From assembly GCA_947501105.1 (NCBI GenBank), contig CANMUP010000003.1, positions 1 to 64,000 of the forward strand: 64,000 nucleotides of DNA, written 5' to 3'. The position numbers and the translations under genes are program-made. Below the pieces are notes generated by a model, which worked only from the letters and a program-made list of their open reading frames with translations, made no database searches and had not been told where the DNA came from. Source of the DNA: an uncultured Flaviramulus sp. GTDB taxonomy: Bacteria; Bacteroidota; Bacteroidia; Flavobacteriales; Flavobacteriaceae. Positions 18,619-28,030 of this stretch are shown here, piece by piece. Each line of letters begins with the position of its first letter. Within the stretch, counting starts at the first letter, position 1.

Positions 18619-19761
18619 ATGAAAATCACCAATACATTTTTAAGATTTATAGCCTCTACAAGTTTAATGTTACTTTTTTTTAGTTGCTCGAAAACAATTA
18701 AAGAAGAAGAAAAAACTGTAAAAGATTTAAAAATAATTGGTTATGTAGCAGGTTATGAGGATTTTGATCCATCCAGAGTAGATGCTAATAAATTAACGCA
18801 TATAAATTATGCTTTTGCCAATATAGTTGATGGAAAGCCGAAATTTGAATTGGATATAGATTCTATCAAAATTTCAAAAGTAATAGCGCTTAAAAAAACG
18901 AATCCTAATTTGAAAGTGTTGTATTCTATTGGTGGATGGGTTTGGTCTGATAAATTTTCGCATGTAGCTGCTTATCAAGAGACCAGAGAACAATTTGCAA
19001 TTAGCAGTGTCAAACTCATGAAAAAGCATGGATTTGATGGTGTCGATTTAGATTGGGAATACCCAGGGCAACGGGCAGAGGATAATGCTTTTAGACCATC
19101 TGATAAAGAAAACTTTACATTACTTCTTGCAGAAATTCGCAAACAATTAAATAAAATTAGTAAAACGAATGGAGCTAATTATTTACTAACGATTGCCACT
19201 GGTGCAGATCAAGCTTATATTAATTACACTGATTTAGGAAAGGCTCATGAATACTTAGATTTTATTAATGTAATGTGTTATGATTATTACCATGGATGGC
19301 ATTTTCAAACGGGGCACCATGCAAATTTGTACCCTTCAAATAAAGAACGATTTAAGGGAAATAGCGGACAAGAAGCTATAAATAGACATATAAAAGAAGG
19401 TGTTCCAGCCAATAAGTTGGTCATGGGAATTCCTTTTTACGGAAGACAGTGGGAAAAAGTAGCCTTAGGTAATGATGGTTTATATCAAAATGCTATGTCC
19501 TCAGGAATCATTGTACCTTATTGGGATATAGTTGAGAAATTAAAATCAGCTAAGTACAAGAAATTGTATGACGATTCAGCAAAAGCGTCATACCTATGGA
19601 ATGCTCAAGACAGTATTTTTATTTCATGGGAAACACCAAAAGAAATTCGATTAAAAACCGAATATATAAAACAAAATGGGTTAGGAGGCGCTATGTTCTG
19701 GGAATATAGTTTGGATAAAGACCAAGAATTGCTAAACACACTTTTTGAGAATATGAAATAA
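18619..19761 (+). CDS. GH18 glycosidase lipoprotein, chitinase-like
   Basis: A 380-residue lipoprotein (signal ending FFSCSK). The GH18 signature DGVDLDWEYPG contains D143, D145 and the acid E147, and YSIGGWVWSDKF, INVMCYDYYHGW and GIPFYGRQW lie at the expected strands of the barrel. An insertion between strands 7 and 8 is typical of processive or exo-acting chitinase-type GH18 proteins. The family also includes the endo-beta-N-acetylglucosaminidases of N-glycan loci, but those usually have a simpler barrel and a DxxDxDxE motif in a different context, so chitin-type or chitobiose-core cleavage is preferred. Its position between a CBM9-like gene and a GHL10-like gene in the same run supports a role on chitobiose-containing glycans. 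Confidence 0.9.
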   Translation: MKITNTFLRFIASTSLMLLFFSCSKTIKEEEKTVKDLKIIGYVAGYEDFDPSRVDANKLTHINYAFANIVDGKPKFELDIDSIKISKVIALKKTNPNLKVLYSIGGWVWSDKFSHVAAYQETREQFAISSVKLMKKHGFDGVDLDWEYPGQRAEDNAFRPSDKENFTLLLAEIRKQLNKISKTNGANYLLTIATGADQAYINYTDLGKAHEYLDFINVMCYDYYHGWHFQTGHHANLYPSNKERFKGNSGQEAINRHIKEGVPANKLVMGIPFYGRQWEKVALGNDGLYQNAMSSGIIVPYWDIVEKLKSAKYKKLYDDSAKASYLWNAQDSIFISWETPKEIRLKTEYIKQNGLGGAMFWEYSLDKDQELLNTLFENMK

Positions 19762-19886
19762 TCAAGATTACCTAATAAAATTAAAAAACGAGCTAAATGT
19801 AGCATCCATGACTAAGTATTAGTCACACATCGAAATGATTGTATGGATGTTATATATGATGATTAAAAAATAATAAATATAAACCT

Positions 19887-21023
19887 ATGAAAACATTACG
19901 TATATTTTTACTTCTTTCAATGCTATTTAATATTGTAGCTTGTAACCAAACCGAAAAAAAGCAAAGCAATACCGCAAGTATTGATGATAAGCAAATTGCT
20001 AAAAGCACAGCAGAATCTTCATTCGAATTTGGCACTTGGATAACGTCTAATAAGAATAAATCCAATGAAGATTATACAAAAGAATTTAAACGCTATAAAG
20101 AGGGTGGTATTGATGAATTATTAATCAATACAGGTACAGACCCTAAAGAATTAGAAAGACTAGTGCCTATTGCAAAAGCAGAAGGCTTAAAAGTACATGC
20201 GTGGATTATGGCTGTAAATAGACCTGGAGATAAAGAGGCATTAAAACATCCAGAATGGTATCAAGTAAGTCGAGACGGGAAATCGTGTTTCGATACACGT
20301 CCTTATGTTGGATATTACCAATGGTTGTGCCCTACAAGAAAAGAATCGCGCAATCATATTTTGGAATTGGTTGAAGGTTTGGCAAAAGTTGAAGGCATTG
20401 AAAGTGTGCATTTAGATTATATTCGTTTTCCAGACATTTTTTTACCAATAGGATTATTACCAAAATATGACTTGGTTCAAGATGTAGAAATGCCAGAATA
20501 CGATTTTTGTTATTGTGATGTTTGTATAAGCGAGTTTGAAAAAATTCACCATAAAAACCCAAAAGAAAGCAATAATACTGCTATTGATATGGAATGGAAA
20601 AATTTTAGACTTAATGCGATTAAAGCTTTGGTTGATGATGCTTACAAGATCGTACATAACAATAATAAAAGATTAACAGCGGCAGTTTTCCCGTATCCTG
20701 AAATGGCAGACCATATGGTACGCCAACGTTGGGATAAATGGAATATAGATGAAGTATACCCTATGATTTACCATAGTTTTTATAACGAGGAAATCGATTG
20801 GATTGGTTATGCTACAAAACAAGGAGTAACAGACATAGAATCTGAAAATATTGAATTAAATACTGGTATATATTTGCCACCATTTAAATCAGGAGAAGGC
20901 ATAAAAGAAGCAATTTTGCAAGCTAAAAATAACGGAGCAAAAGGGGTTACTTTTTTTAGCGGACCTCAATTATCTGATGAATATTTAAAAGCGATTAAAG
21001 AGGTAAAAACTTCAATTCAATAG
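19887..21023 (+). CDS. GHL10-like TIM-barrel protein, lipoprotein
   Basis: A 378-residue lipoprotein (signal ending IVACNQ). From about residue 45 it has the barrel pattern of the GHL10 or family 10-like glycosyl hydrolase-related group: FGTWITSNKNK, GLKVHAWIMAVN, a cysteine-containing substrate loop with QWLCPTRKESR, HLDYIRFPD and DEVYPMIYHSFY. The DYIRFPD strand carries the presumed catalytic acidic residue. A paired FCYCDVC segment near residue 200 could form a metal or disulfide site. No activity is established for the group, so I give only the fold-family call. It lies 125 bases after GH18 and 6 bases before GH92. Confidence 0.65.
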   Translation: MKTLRIFLLLSMLFNIVACNQTEKKQSNTASIDDKQIAKSTAESSFEFGTWITSNKNKSNEDYTKEFKRYKEGGIDELLINTGTDPKELERLVPIAKAEGLKVHAWIMAVNRPGDKEALKHPEWYQVSRDGKSCFDTRPYVGYYQWLCPTRKESRNHILELVEGLAKVEGIESVHLDYIRFPDIFLPIGLLPKYDLVQDVEMPEYDFCYCDVCISEFEKIHHKNPKESNNTAIDMEWKNFRLNAIKALVDDAYKIVHNNNKRLTAAVFPYPEMADHMVRQRWDKWNIDEVYPMIYHSFYNEEIDWIGYATKQGVTDIESENIELNTGIYLPPFKSGEGIKEAILQAKNNGAKGVTFFSGPQLSDEYLKAIKEVKTSIQ

Positions 21024-21029
21024 ATTATT

Positions 21030-23228
21030 ATGTTCAAAAAAGGGTTCGTCTTAACGCTTTGTATCGTACAGTTTTTTAACTGTACACAGGAAAAGAATGA
21101 AACTGTATCAAATCTTACCCATTTTGTAAATCCATTTATTGGTACTGATGGACCAGGAAACACTTATCCTGGAGCAACTGTGCCTTTTGGAATGGTGCAA
21201 TTAAGCCCAGATATTGGTATTCCAGGTTGGGATAGAATTGCAGGTTATTACTACCAAGATTCTATAATTTCAGGATTTTCACACATGCATTTAACAGGAA
21301 CTGGAGCAGGTGATTTATATGATGTTTTAGTGATGCCAACCAATAGTAGATTTAAAAAACGCATCAAAGCAAATAACTATAAACCTTTTTCTGCCTTTTC
21401 CCATGACAATGAAGAAGCTTCACCTGGGTATTATTCTGTTGATTTATTAGATTATGGAATTAAAGCAGAAGTTACTGCAACTAGACGAACAGGTATTCAT
21501 AAATATACATTTCCTAAAGATAGTTTATCACAAATTCATATCGATTTAGGATATGCACTAAATTGGGATGCACCAACGGATACACATATTAAGGTTTTAA
21601 ATGATTCAACTATTGAAGGCTACAGAAAATCTACAGGTTGGGCAAAAGACCAGCGCGTTTATTTTCAAATGAAATTATCTAAGCCATTTGATTCTTATCA
21701 ATTATTTCAAAATGATACATTGATAGAAAATTCCGCGAAAGCGAAAAACACCAAAGTTATTTTAAACTATAATACTGCTGAAGACGAAGAAATTGTTTTA
21801 AAAACTGGTCTTTCATCAGCAAATATTGAAGGGGCAAAACTTTCTTTGAAAAATGAAGCGAATCACTTTAATTTTGAAACTTATAAACAACAAGCCGATA
21901 GTGTTTGGGAGGCTCAATTGCAGAAAATTGAGGTAGAAACTGCAGATGAAACCAAGAAGAATGTTTTTTACACAATGCTTTACCAGAGTATGTTAGCACC
22001 AACACTTTTAAGTGATTATAATAGTAATTATAAAGGCGCTAATGACACTATAATGAAGGCAGAAGGCTATGATAGATATGATACTTTTTCACTATGGGAT
22101 ACCTACAGAGCGGCACATCCTTTATATACTGTTTTACACCCAGACCGTGTAAATGATATGATACAATCGTTATTAGCACATTACAAAGAAACAGGTTTGC
22201 TTCCTGTTTGGTCTATGCAAGGAAACGAAACTAATATGATGATTGGTTACCATGCTATTCCTGTAATTGTTGATGCCTATTTTAAAGATGCAGATTTTGA
22301 TATTCAATTAGCTTATGAAGCTTGTAAAGCAAGCGCAATGGATAATAACAGGCAAATAGATGTTTATAAAGAATTAGGATTTATTCCCGTAGATGAGAAA
22401 CATGAAAATTGGTCCGTTTCAAAAACCTTAGAGTATGCCTATGGCGATTGGTGCGTTGCTCAATTTGCAAAAGCTTTAAATAAAACTGATGATTACAAAT
22501 ACTTTTTAAAGCGATCTGAAAACTGGAAAAATGTATATGATGCTAAAAGTAGTTTTATGCGACCTAAGTTAGAAGATGACACTTTTATAAAAGAATTTAT
22601 TCCAAAGGACTATACACCATATTTTTGTGAGAGTAATGCATGGCAATACTTTTGGTCAGTTCAGCATGATGTTAACGGGCTTGTTAGTGCTATTGGTGGA
22701 AAAGAACGTTTTGAGCAAAAGTTAGATTCAATGTTTAGTTATAAACCTCTACCAACTGATAAACTGCCAATTTTTAGTACAGGAATGATTGGGCAATATG
22801 CACATGGTAATGAACCCAGTCATCATGTGGGTTATTTATATAATTATATTGATAAGCCATGGAAAACACAAGAAACTATTCGAGAAATTCTAGAAACTCA
22901 GTATAGGAACGAACCTAATGGACATTGTGGTAATGAAGATTGCGGACAAATGTCGTCTTGGTATATATTTAGTAGTTTAGGGTTTTATCCAGTAAATCCT
23001 GCAGAGGGTTTGTATAGTTTTGGTTCTCCAATATTTGATAAAGCTATCATTAACTTAGAAAGCGGAAAGCAATTTAAAATAGAGACGATTAATAATTCAA
23101 AAGAGAATAAATACATACAATCCATTACTTTAAATGGAAATGAAATCAGCAAAAATCATATTTCACATAAAGAGATTATGGATGGAGGAGTAATAATTTT
23201 TACTATGGGGAATTCTCCTAAAAAATAA
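21030..23228 (+). CDS. GH92 alpha-mannosidase lipoprotein
   Basis: A 732-residue lipoprotein (signal ending FFNCTQ) closely resembling the GH92 at 12363-14615. It has NPFIGTDGPGNTYPGATVPF, SLWDTYRAAHP, the presumed general acid E534 in FCESNAWQYFW, AHGNEPSHH and GNEDCGQMSSWY with D637. The ESN in place of the usual EGN is a small variation beside the acid and should not stop catalysis. Like the first GH92 it lacks the His-Glu pair linked to alpha-1,2 specificity. The two are probably paralogues that removed different outer alpha-mannose linkages in succession, but the linkage cannot be read from sequence. It follows the GHL10-like gene by 6 bases and precedes GH20 by 10. Confidence 0.96.
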   Translation: MFKKGFVLTLCIVQFFNCTQEKNETVSNLTHFVNPFIGTDGPGNTYPGATVPFGMVQLSPDIGIPGWDRIAGYYYQDSIISGFSHMHLTGTGAGDLYDVLVMPTNSRFKKRIKANNYKPFSAFSHDNEEASPGYYSVDLLDYGIKAEVTATRRTGIHKYTFPKDSLSQIHIDLGYALNWDAPTDTHIKVLNDSTIEGYRKSTGWAKDQRVYFQMKLSKPFDSYQLFQNDTLIENSAKAKNTKVILNYNTAEDEEIVLKTGLSSANIEGAKLSLKNEANHFNFETYKQQADSVWEAQLQKIEVETADETKKNVFYTMLYQSMLAPTLLSDYNSNYKGANDTIMKAEGYDRYDTFSLWDTYRAAHPLYTVLHPDRVNDMIQSLLAHYKETGLLPVWSMQGNETNMMIGYHAIPVIVDAYFKDADFDIQLAYEACKASAMDNNRQIDVYKELGFIPVDEKHENWSVSKTLEYAYGDWCVAQFAKALNKTDDYKYFLKRSENWKNVYDAKSSFMRPKLEDDTFIKEFIPKDYTPYFCESNAWQYFWSVQHDVNGLVSAIGGKERFEQKLDSMFSYKPLPTDKLPIFSTGMIGQYAHGNEPSHHVGYLYNYIDKPWKTQETIREILETQYRNEPNGHCGNEDCGQMSSWYIFSSLGFYPVNPAEGLYSFGSPIFDKAIINLESGKQFKIETINNSKENKYIQSITLNGNEISKNHISHKEIMDGGVIIFTMGNSPKK

Positions 23229-23238
23229 CCAGTATAAA

Positions 23239-25563
23239 ATGAAATTAAGAGCATTAATAATACTTACATTAAGCCTGTTTACATTTAGTTGCAACACTAA
23301 AGAAGCTAAAGTATTTACAGAAACGGATATTCAAATCATTCCAAAACCTGAAGCATTGAAGCTAGGTGAAGGGCATTTTGAGTTTAATAAAAACACAGTA
23401 TTTTACACTACAGATGAATCACAATCTACAGTGGCTCAAATTTTAATTGATAAATTTAAAACGGCCCAAGGATGGGATTTAAAAACTGTTGAAACTCAAC
23501 CTAAATCAAATTATATTCAATTTAAAACTTCTAAAAATATAAAAAAAGAAGGATATAAGTTGCTGGCCGAAAACCATATAATAACCATTGAAGCGAATAA
23601 TTTTATAGGCTATTTATACGGAGTAGAAACACTAAGGCAACTATTGCCAACAGAAATTGAATCGCAAACTAAAGTTGCAGATTTAGATTGGGTAATACCT
23701 AATGTAGAAATAGTTGATGCACCACGTTTTAAATGGCGAGGGTTAATGCTAGATGTATCACGTCACTTCTTTCAAAAAGAATATATTAAAAAAACAATTG
23801 ACCGTTTGGCGTATCATAAAATGAATACGTTGCATTTGCATTTAGTAGATGATCAAGGGTGGCGTATAGAAATTAAAAAATATCCTAAACTAACCGAAGT
23901 TGGCGCATTTAGAGTAGATCAAGAAGATAAACCTTGGGATGGTCGTTATACACCTGAGTTGGATGAGAAAGCGACTTATGGTGGTTTTTACACGCAAGAT
24001 GATATAAAAGAAATTGTAGCTTATGCAGAAAGCCGTGGTGTAAATGTGGTTCCAGAAATTGAAATGCCAGCCCATGTAACTAGTGCTGTAGCATCTTATC
24101 CTGAGCTATCTTGCTTAGAAAAACCAGTTTCAGTACCTTCTGGTGGATTATGGCCAATAACCGATATTTATTGTGCAGGAAAAGAATCTACTTTCGAGTT
24201 TTTAGAAAATGTATTAACAGAAGTTATGGAACTATTTCCTTCAAAATACATTCATGTTGGCGGAGATGAAGCCACAAAAACCAATTGGAAAACGTGCGTG
24301 CATTGTAAAAAGCGAATGAAGGATGAGCATCTTAACTCTCCGGAAGAATTACAAAGTTATTTTATTAAACGAATGGAACGTTTTATAAGTTCTAAAGGAA
24401 GAGTACTTATTGGTTGGGATGAAATTTTAGAAGGCGGATTAGCACCTGGTGCTACCGTTATGAGTTGGCGAGGAGTTAAAGGCGGATTGGAAGCTTCTGA
24501 ACAGGGACACGATGTGGTAATGACACCTGGAACACATTGTTATTTTGATCATTATCAAGGGCCAATGGATACAGAACCATTAGCTTGGGGAGGAAACTCA
24601 CCAGTAAGTAAAGTATATGAGTTTGATCCGATTGTAGACAGTATGAGTGAAGAGCAAGCCAAACACGTTTTGGGCGGACAAGCTAATTTATGGTCTGAAT
24701 ATGTGCCTACTGAATCACACTCAGAGTATATGATTTATCCTAGAATAGCAGCATTGTCAGAAGCGCTTTGGAGCCCTAAGATAGGTAGAGATTGGACCAA
24801 TTTTTCATCTCGTATGGAATCCCTTTTTAAAAGCTATGAATACCAAGATATTAATTATGCAAAAAGTGCTTATACCATATCATCAGATGCAAAAGTTAAT
24901 GATGCCACAAATACTATTAATGTGTCATTAAAAAATGAATTTTCTGTTTCAGATATTCGTTATGCTTTAAATGATGCACCGCTCGATTCAACAGCTATTA
25001 TGTATTCCAAACCTATAGAAATTAATGCTACAACAACTATAAAAGCATCACTTTATAAAGATAATAAACCCGTTGGGAAGGTATTTGAAAAAACATTTAA
25101 CTATCATAAAGCTGTAGGTAAAAAAGTAGTTTACAATACTAAGTATCATAGTAGTTATAAAGGAAAAGAATCTACTAATATGGTTAACATTATTCGTGGT
25201 ACTAAAAATTTCCATGATGGGCAATGGCAAGCGTGGTTGGTAAAAGATATGGAATTGACAATCGATCTAGATCAAGAAATTGAGGTTCAAGTTGTTTCTG
25301 TAGGAACGATGGAGCACCAAGGACCAAGTATTTATTTTCCGACCCAAATAGAAGTGTTATTATCCAAAGACGGAAAAGCATTTAAAAGTGTTGGAAAAAC
25401 AGTTAGACCTTTTAAAAATAATGCAAGTATAACTCTTAAAGATTTCGATATTCATTTTGATACCCAAAAAGCACGATTTATTAAAATTAAAGCTAAAAAT
25501 TTAAAGAAATCTGATAAAGGTGGAGATACTTGGCTTTTTGTAGATGAAATAGTTGTACGTTAA
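23239..25563 (+). CDS. GH20 beta-N-acetylhexosaminidase with chitobiase-type C-terminal and discoidin-like modules
   Basis: A 774-residue lipoprotein (signal ending TFSCNT). The GH20b domain spans about 35-155 and the catalytic barrel about 160-520, with HLHLVDDQGWRIEI and the Asp-Glu pair D343-E344 in HVGGDEATKTNW. The barrel is followed by a chitobiase-type C-terminal domain (about 545-620, IRYALNDAP) and a discoidin-like module (about 630-774) ending in WLFVDEIVV. The reaction is removal of beta-linked GlcNAc or GalNAc. It differs from the GH20 at 5050 in these two appended modules, which it shares with the GH20 at 48277 and with cytochrome-module proteins downstream. It ends a run; the next gap is 96 bases. 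Confidence 0.95.
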   Translation: MKLRALIILTLSLFTFSCNTKEAKVFTETDIQIIPKPEALKLGEGHFEFNKNTVFYTTDESQSTVAQILIDKFKTAQGWDLKTVETQPKSNYIQFKTSKNIKKEGYKLLAENHIITIEANNFIGYLYGVETLRQLLPTEIESQTKVADLDWVIPNVEIVDAPRFKWRGLMLDVSRHFFQKEYIKKTIDRLAYHKMNTLHLHLVDDQGWRIEIKKYPKLTEVGAFRVDQEDKPWDGRYTPELDEKATYGGFYTQDDIKEIVAYAESRGVNVVPEIEMPAHVTSAVASYPELSCLEKPVSVPSGGLWPITDIYCAGKESTFEFLENVLTEVMELFPSKYIHVGGDEATKTNWKTCVHCKKRMKDEHLNSPEELQSYFIKRMERFISSKGRVLIGWDEILEGGLAPGATVMSWRGVKGGLEASEQGHDVVMTPGTHCYFDHYQGPMDTEPLAWGGNSPVSKVYEFDPIVDSMSEEQAKHVLGGQANLWSEYVPTESHSEYMIYPRIAALSEALWSPKIGRDWTNFSSRMESLFKSYEYQDINYAKSAYTISSDAKVNDATNTINVSLKNEFSVSDIRYALNDAPLDSTAIMYSKPIEINATTTIKASLYKDNKPVGKVFEKTFNYHKAVGKKVVYNTKYHSSYKGKESTNMVNIIRGTKNFHDGQWQAWLVKDMELTIDLDQEIEVQVVSVGTMEHQGPSIYFPTQIEVLLSKDGKAFKSVGKTVRPFKNNASITLKDFDIHFDTQKARFIKIKAKNLKKSDKGGDTWLFVDEIVVR

Positions 25564-25659
25564 AACCTTTTGTCGAGCTATAGTATAACGTTATCCGTCG
25601 AATTTTTTTTGATTAACTTTATATTATAGTTATTATGAGTGTTTAAATAATTCTTAACA

Positions 25660-28026
25660 ATGGCAAAAGGTAAAAAAAATAGTAATCGGTTTATTTTAGC
25701 ATTATATTTTTTAGTGCCTTTTATTATTGTGTTATTAATAAAGTATAGCCTATCAATTTCAGATAGCTCATATCAACCTATTGGTGATTCAAGTTCTACA
25801 GAAAACTCTAATTCAGATTCAAGTGATAAAATAGGTAATCTGCCAGATACTATTGACTATATTTTTGATGTGAAACCAATTTTATCTGATAGATGTTATT
25901 TATGCCATGGACCAGATGAAGGTACGCGTGAAGCTGGTTTAAGATTTGATACTAAAGAAGGTGCTTTTAAAGCTTTAGCTAGCGATTTAAATAAACATGC
26001 TATTGTTCCTGGAAAACCAGAAGAAAGTCGATTGGTATATAAAATAACTAATGAAGACTTGCAACAAGTAATGCCCCCACCAAGTTCTAATTTAACCTTG
26101 TCTGAATATGAAAAGCAAGTCTTAATTAAATGGATAGAACAAGGCGCCGAATGGAAAACTCATTGGTCTTTTATCCCTCCGCAAAAAAAGGCAGAACCTA
26201 AAATAGTAAACAAAGATTGGGCTACTAATTCGGTTGATTATTTTATAGCAAAGCGATTAGAGCAAGAAAGTTTAAACCCATCTGAAGAAGCATCAAAAGA
26301 ACAACTTATTAGACGGGTGTATTTTGATCTTACAGGACTTCCGCCAACAATAGAAGATATTGACGAGTTTATTAATGATAAAGATGCTAATGCGTACGAA
26401 AAAGTAATTGATAAATTATTAGCATCAAGTGCATATGGCGAACGAATGGCAGCAATTTGGTTAGATGTATCAAGATATGCCGATACACATGGCTATCAAG
26501 ACGATTTAGAGCGTTTTATGTGGCCCTGGAGAGATTGGGTAATTAGTGCTTTTAATAGAAACATCTCTTATGATGAATTTGTTAAATGGCAGTTGGCAGG
26601 AGATTTATTACCAAATGCAACACCAGAACAAATAGTAGCTACAGCATTTAATAGAAATCATAAAATCACACAAGAAGGTGGTGTAATTGATGAAGAATAT
26701 CGCGTGGAATATGTCATGGATAGAGCCAATACAACCTCTAAAGCTTTAATGGGACTAACGATGGAATGTGCTAGATGTCATGACCATAAATATGATCCTA
26801 TTTCACAAAAAGAGTTTTATAGTTTTTACGCATTTTTTAATAAAGTAGGTGAAAAAGGAAGGATTGATTATGGTGAAATTCCTGAGCCAAATATTAAAAT
26901 TACTAAAAAAGAAATTGAAGAGACGTTATCGTTTATAAATTTACCAGATTCTATAAAAGAGGTTAAACTTATGGTGATGAAAGATAATGCGCCAGATAGA
27001 AAAACCTATACGTTAAGACGCGGACAGTATGATGCGCCAGATGAAGAAGTAACATTAAGTACACCAAAAGTGATTTTAAAATATGCCGATTCACTTCCTA
27101 AAAACAGATTAGGACTTGCTAATTGGCTATTTGATAAAGATAATTCGCTAACTGCCAGAGTTGCAGTAAATAGAATGTGGCAAGATATTTTTGGTGTTGG
27201 TATTGTTTCAACATCAGAAGATTTTGGTAACCAAGGCGCATTACCAACACATCCAGAATTGTTAGACTGGTTGGCTGTAACCTTTAGAGAAGAAGGTTGG
27301 GATATGAAAAAAATGTATAAGCGTTTGGTTATGTCTAGTACATATAAACAAACATCTAAAATATCACCTAAATTATTAGAGTTAGACCCAGATAATATAT
27401 TGTTAGCAAGGTATTCGAGAAGTAAATTAACTGCAGAAATGATTCGTGATAATGCTTTAGCAGCTAGTGGTTTGTTAGTTAATAAAATTGGCGGACCAAG
27501 TGTAAAACCTTATCAGCCACCAGGACTTTGGGCCGAAACAACTGGCGGCGGTGGTGGAAGTACTGCAAAATATATTCCTGATACTGGTGAGGGTTTATAC
27601 AGGCGAAGCCTATATACGTTTTGGAAACGAACAGTTCCGCCACCAACTATGATGACTTTTGATGCACCTACTAGAGACTTTTGTGAAGTTAAACGCCAAA
27701 AAACAAGTACACCATTGCAAGCTTTAGTAATGCTTAACGATCCGCAACTCATTGAAGCTGCTGAACATTTAGCTAAAAATGTATTAGAAGATAGTACAAT
27801 ATCTCGAGATGAGCAGGTAAAACTGATATTCAGAAAAATAACATCTCGTTTCCCTACGGAAGAAGAGTTGAATGGATTAGTGCAATATGTTGAAACTGTT
27901 GAAAATGATTTTGAAACTAATGCTGAAGGGGTAGTGAAAACTAAAAGTACCTCAAAAACAGAATATGCTTACACGTTACTTTCAAGCTTAATTTTCAATT
28001 TAGACGAAGCCATTATTAAAGGATAA
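25660..28026 (+). CDS. DUF1549/DUF1553 membrane-anchored protein with c-type cytochrome motifs
   Basis: A 788-residue protein with one N-terminal membrane anchor (about 10-32) and a Ser-rich linker. The PSCyt1-type haem domain has C79-x-x-C82-H83 and a candidate axial Met in QVMPPPSS near residue 143. DUF1549 (about 185-390) contains a second CxxCH at C370-C373-H374, and DUF1553 (about 480-780) follows. This combination is frequent in Planctomycetes and Verrucomicrobia and rare in detail elsewhere; its biochemical function is unknown. Two haem-binding sites predict electron transfer or a haem enzyme in the periplasm. The DUF1501 gene begins four bases after its stop. It is part of a five-gene group (25660-33461) in the middle of the glycosidase locus. 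Confidence 0.9.
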   Translation: MAKGKKNSNRFILALYFLVPFIIVLLIKYSLSISDSSYQPIGDSSSTENSNSDSSDKIGNLPDTIDYIFDVKPILSDRCYLCHGPDEGTREAGLRFDTKEGAFKALASDLNKHAIVPGKPEESRLVYKITNEDLQQVMPPPSSNLTLSEYEKQVLIKWIEQGAEWKTHWSFIPPQKKAEPKIVNKDWATNSVDYFIAKRLEQESLNPSEEASKEQLIRRVYFDLTGLPPTIEDIDEFINDKDANAYEKVIDKLLASSAYGERMAAIWLDVSRYADTHGYQDDLERFMWPWRDWVISAFNRNISYDEFVKWQLAGDLLPNATPEQIVATAFNRNHKITQEGGVIDEEYRVEYVMDRANTTSKALMGLTMECARCHDHKYDPISQKEFYSFYAFFNKVGEKGRIDYGEIPEPNIKITKKEIEETLSFINLPDSIKEVKLMVMKDNAPDRKTYTLRRGQYDAPDEEVTLSTPKVILKYADSLPKNRLGLANWLFDKDNSLTARVAVNRMWQDIFGVGIVSTSEDFGNQGALPTHPELLDWLAVTFREEGWDMKKMYKRLVMSSTYKQTSKISPKLLELDPDNILLARYSRSKLTAEMIRDNALAASGLLVNKIGGPSVKPYQPPGLWAETTGGGGGSTAKYIPDTGEGLYRRSLYTFWKRTVPPPTMMTFDAPTRDFCEVKRQKTSTPLQALVMLNDPQLIEAAEHLAKNVLEDSTISRDEQVKLIFRKITSRFPTEEELNGLVQYVETVENDFETNAEGVVKTKSTSKTEYAYTLLSSLIFNLDEAIIKG

Positions 28027-28030
28027 GATT

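Noticed and set aside
18619-19761. GH18 as an Endo-H or Endo-F type N-glycan endoglycosidase.
   Set aside because: The barrel insertion and DLDWEYPG context are chitinase-like, so the endo-type reading is not preferred.
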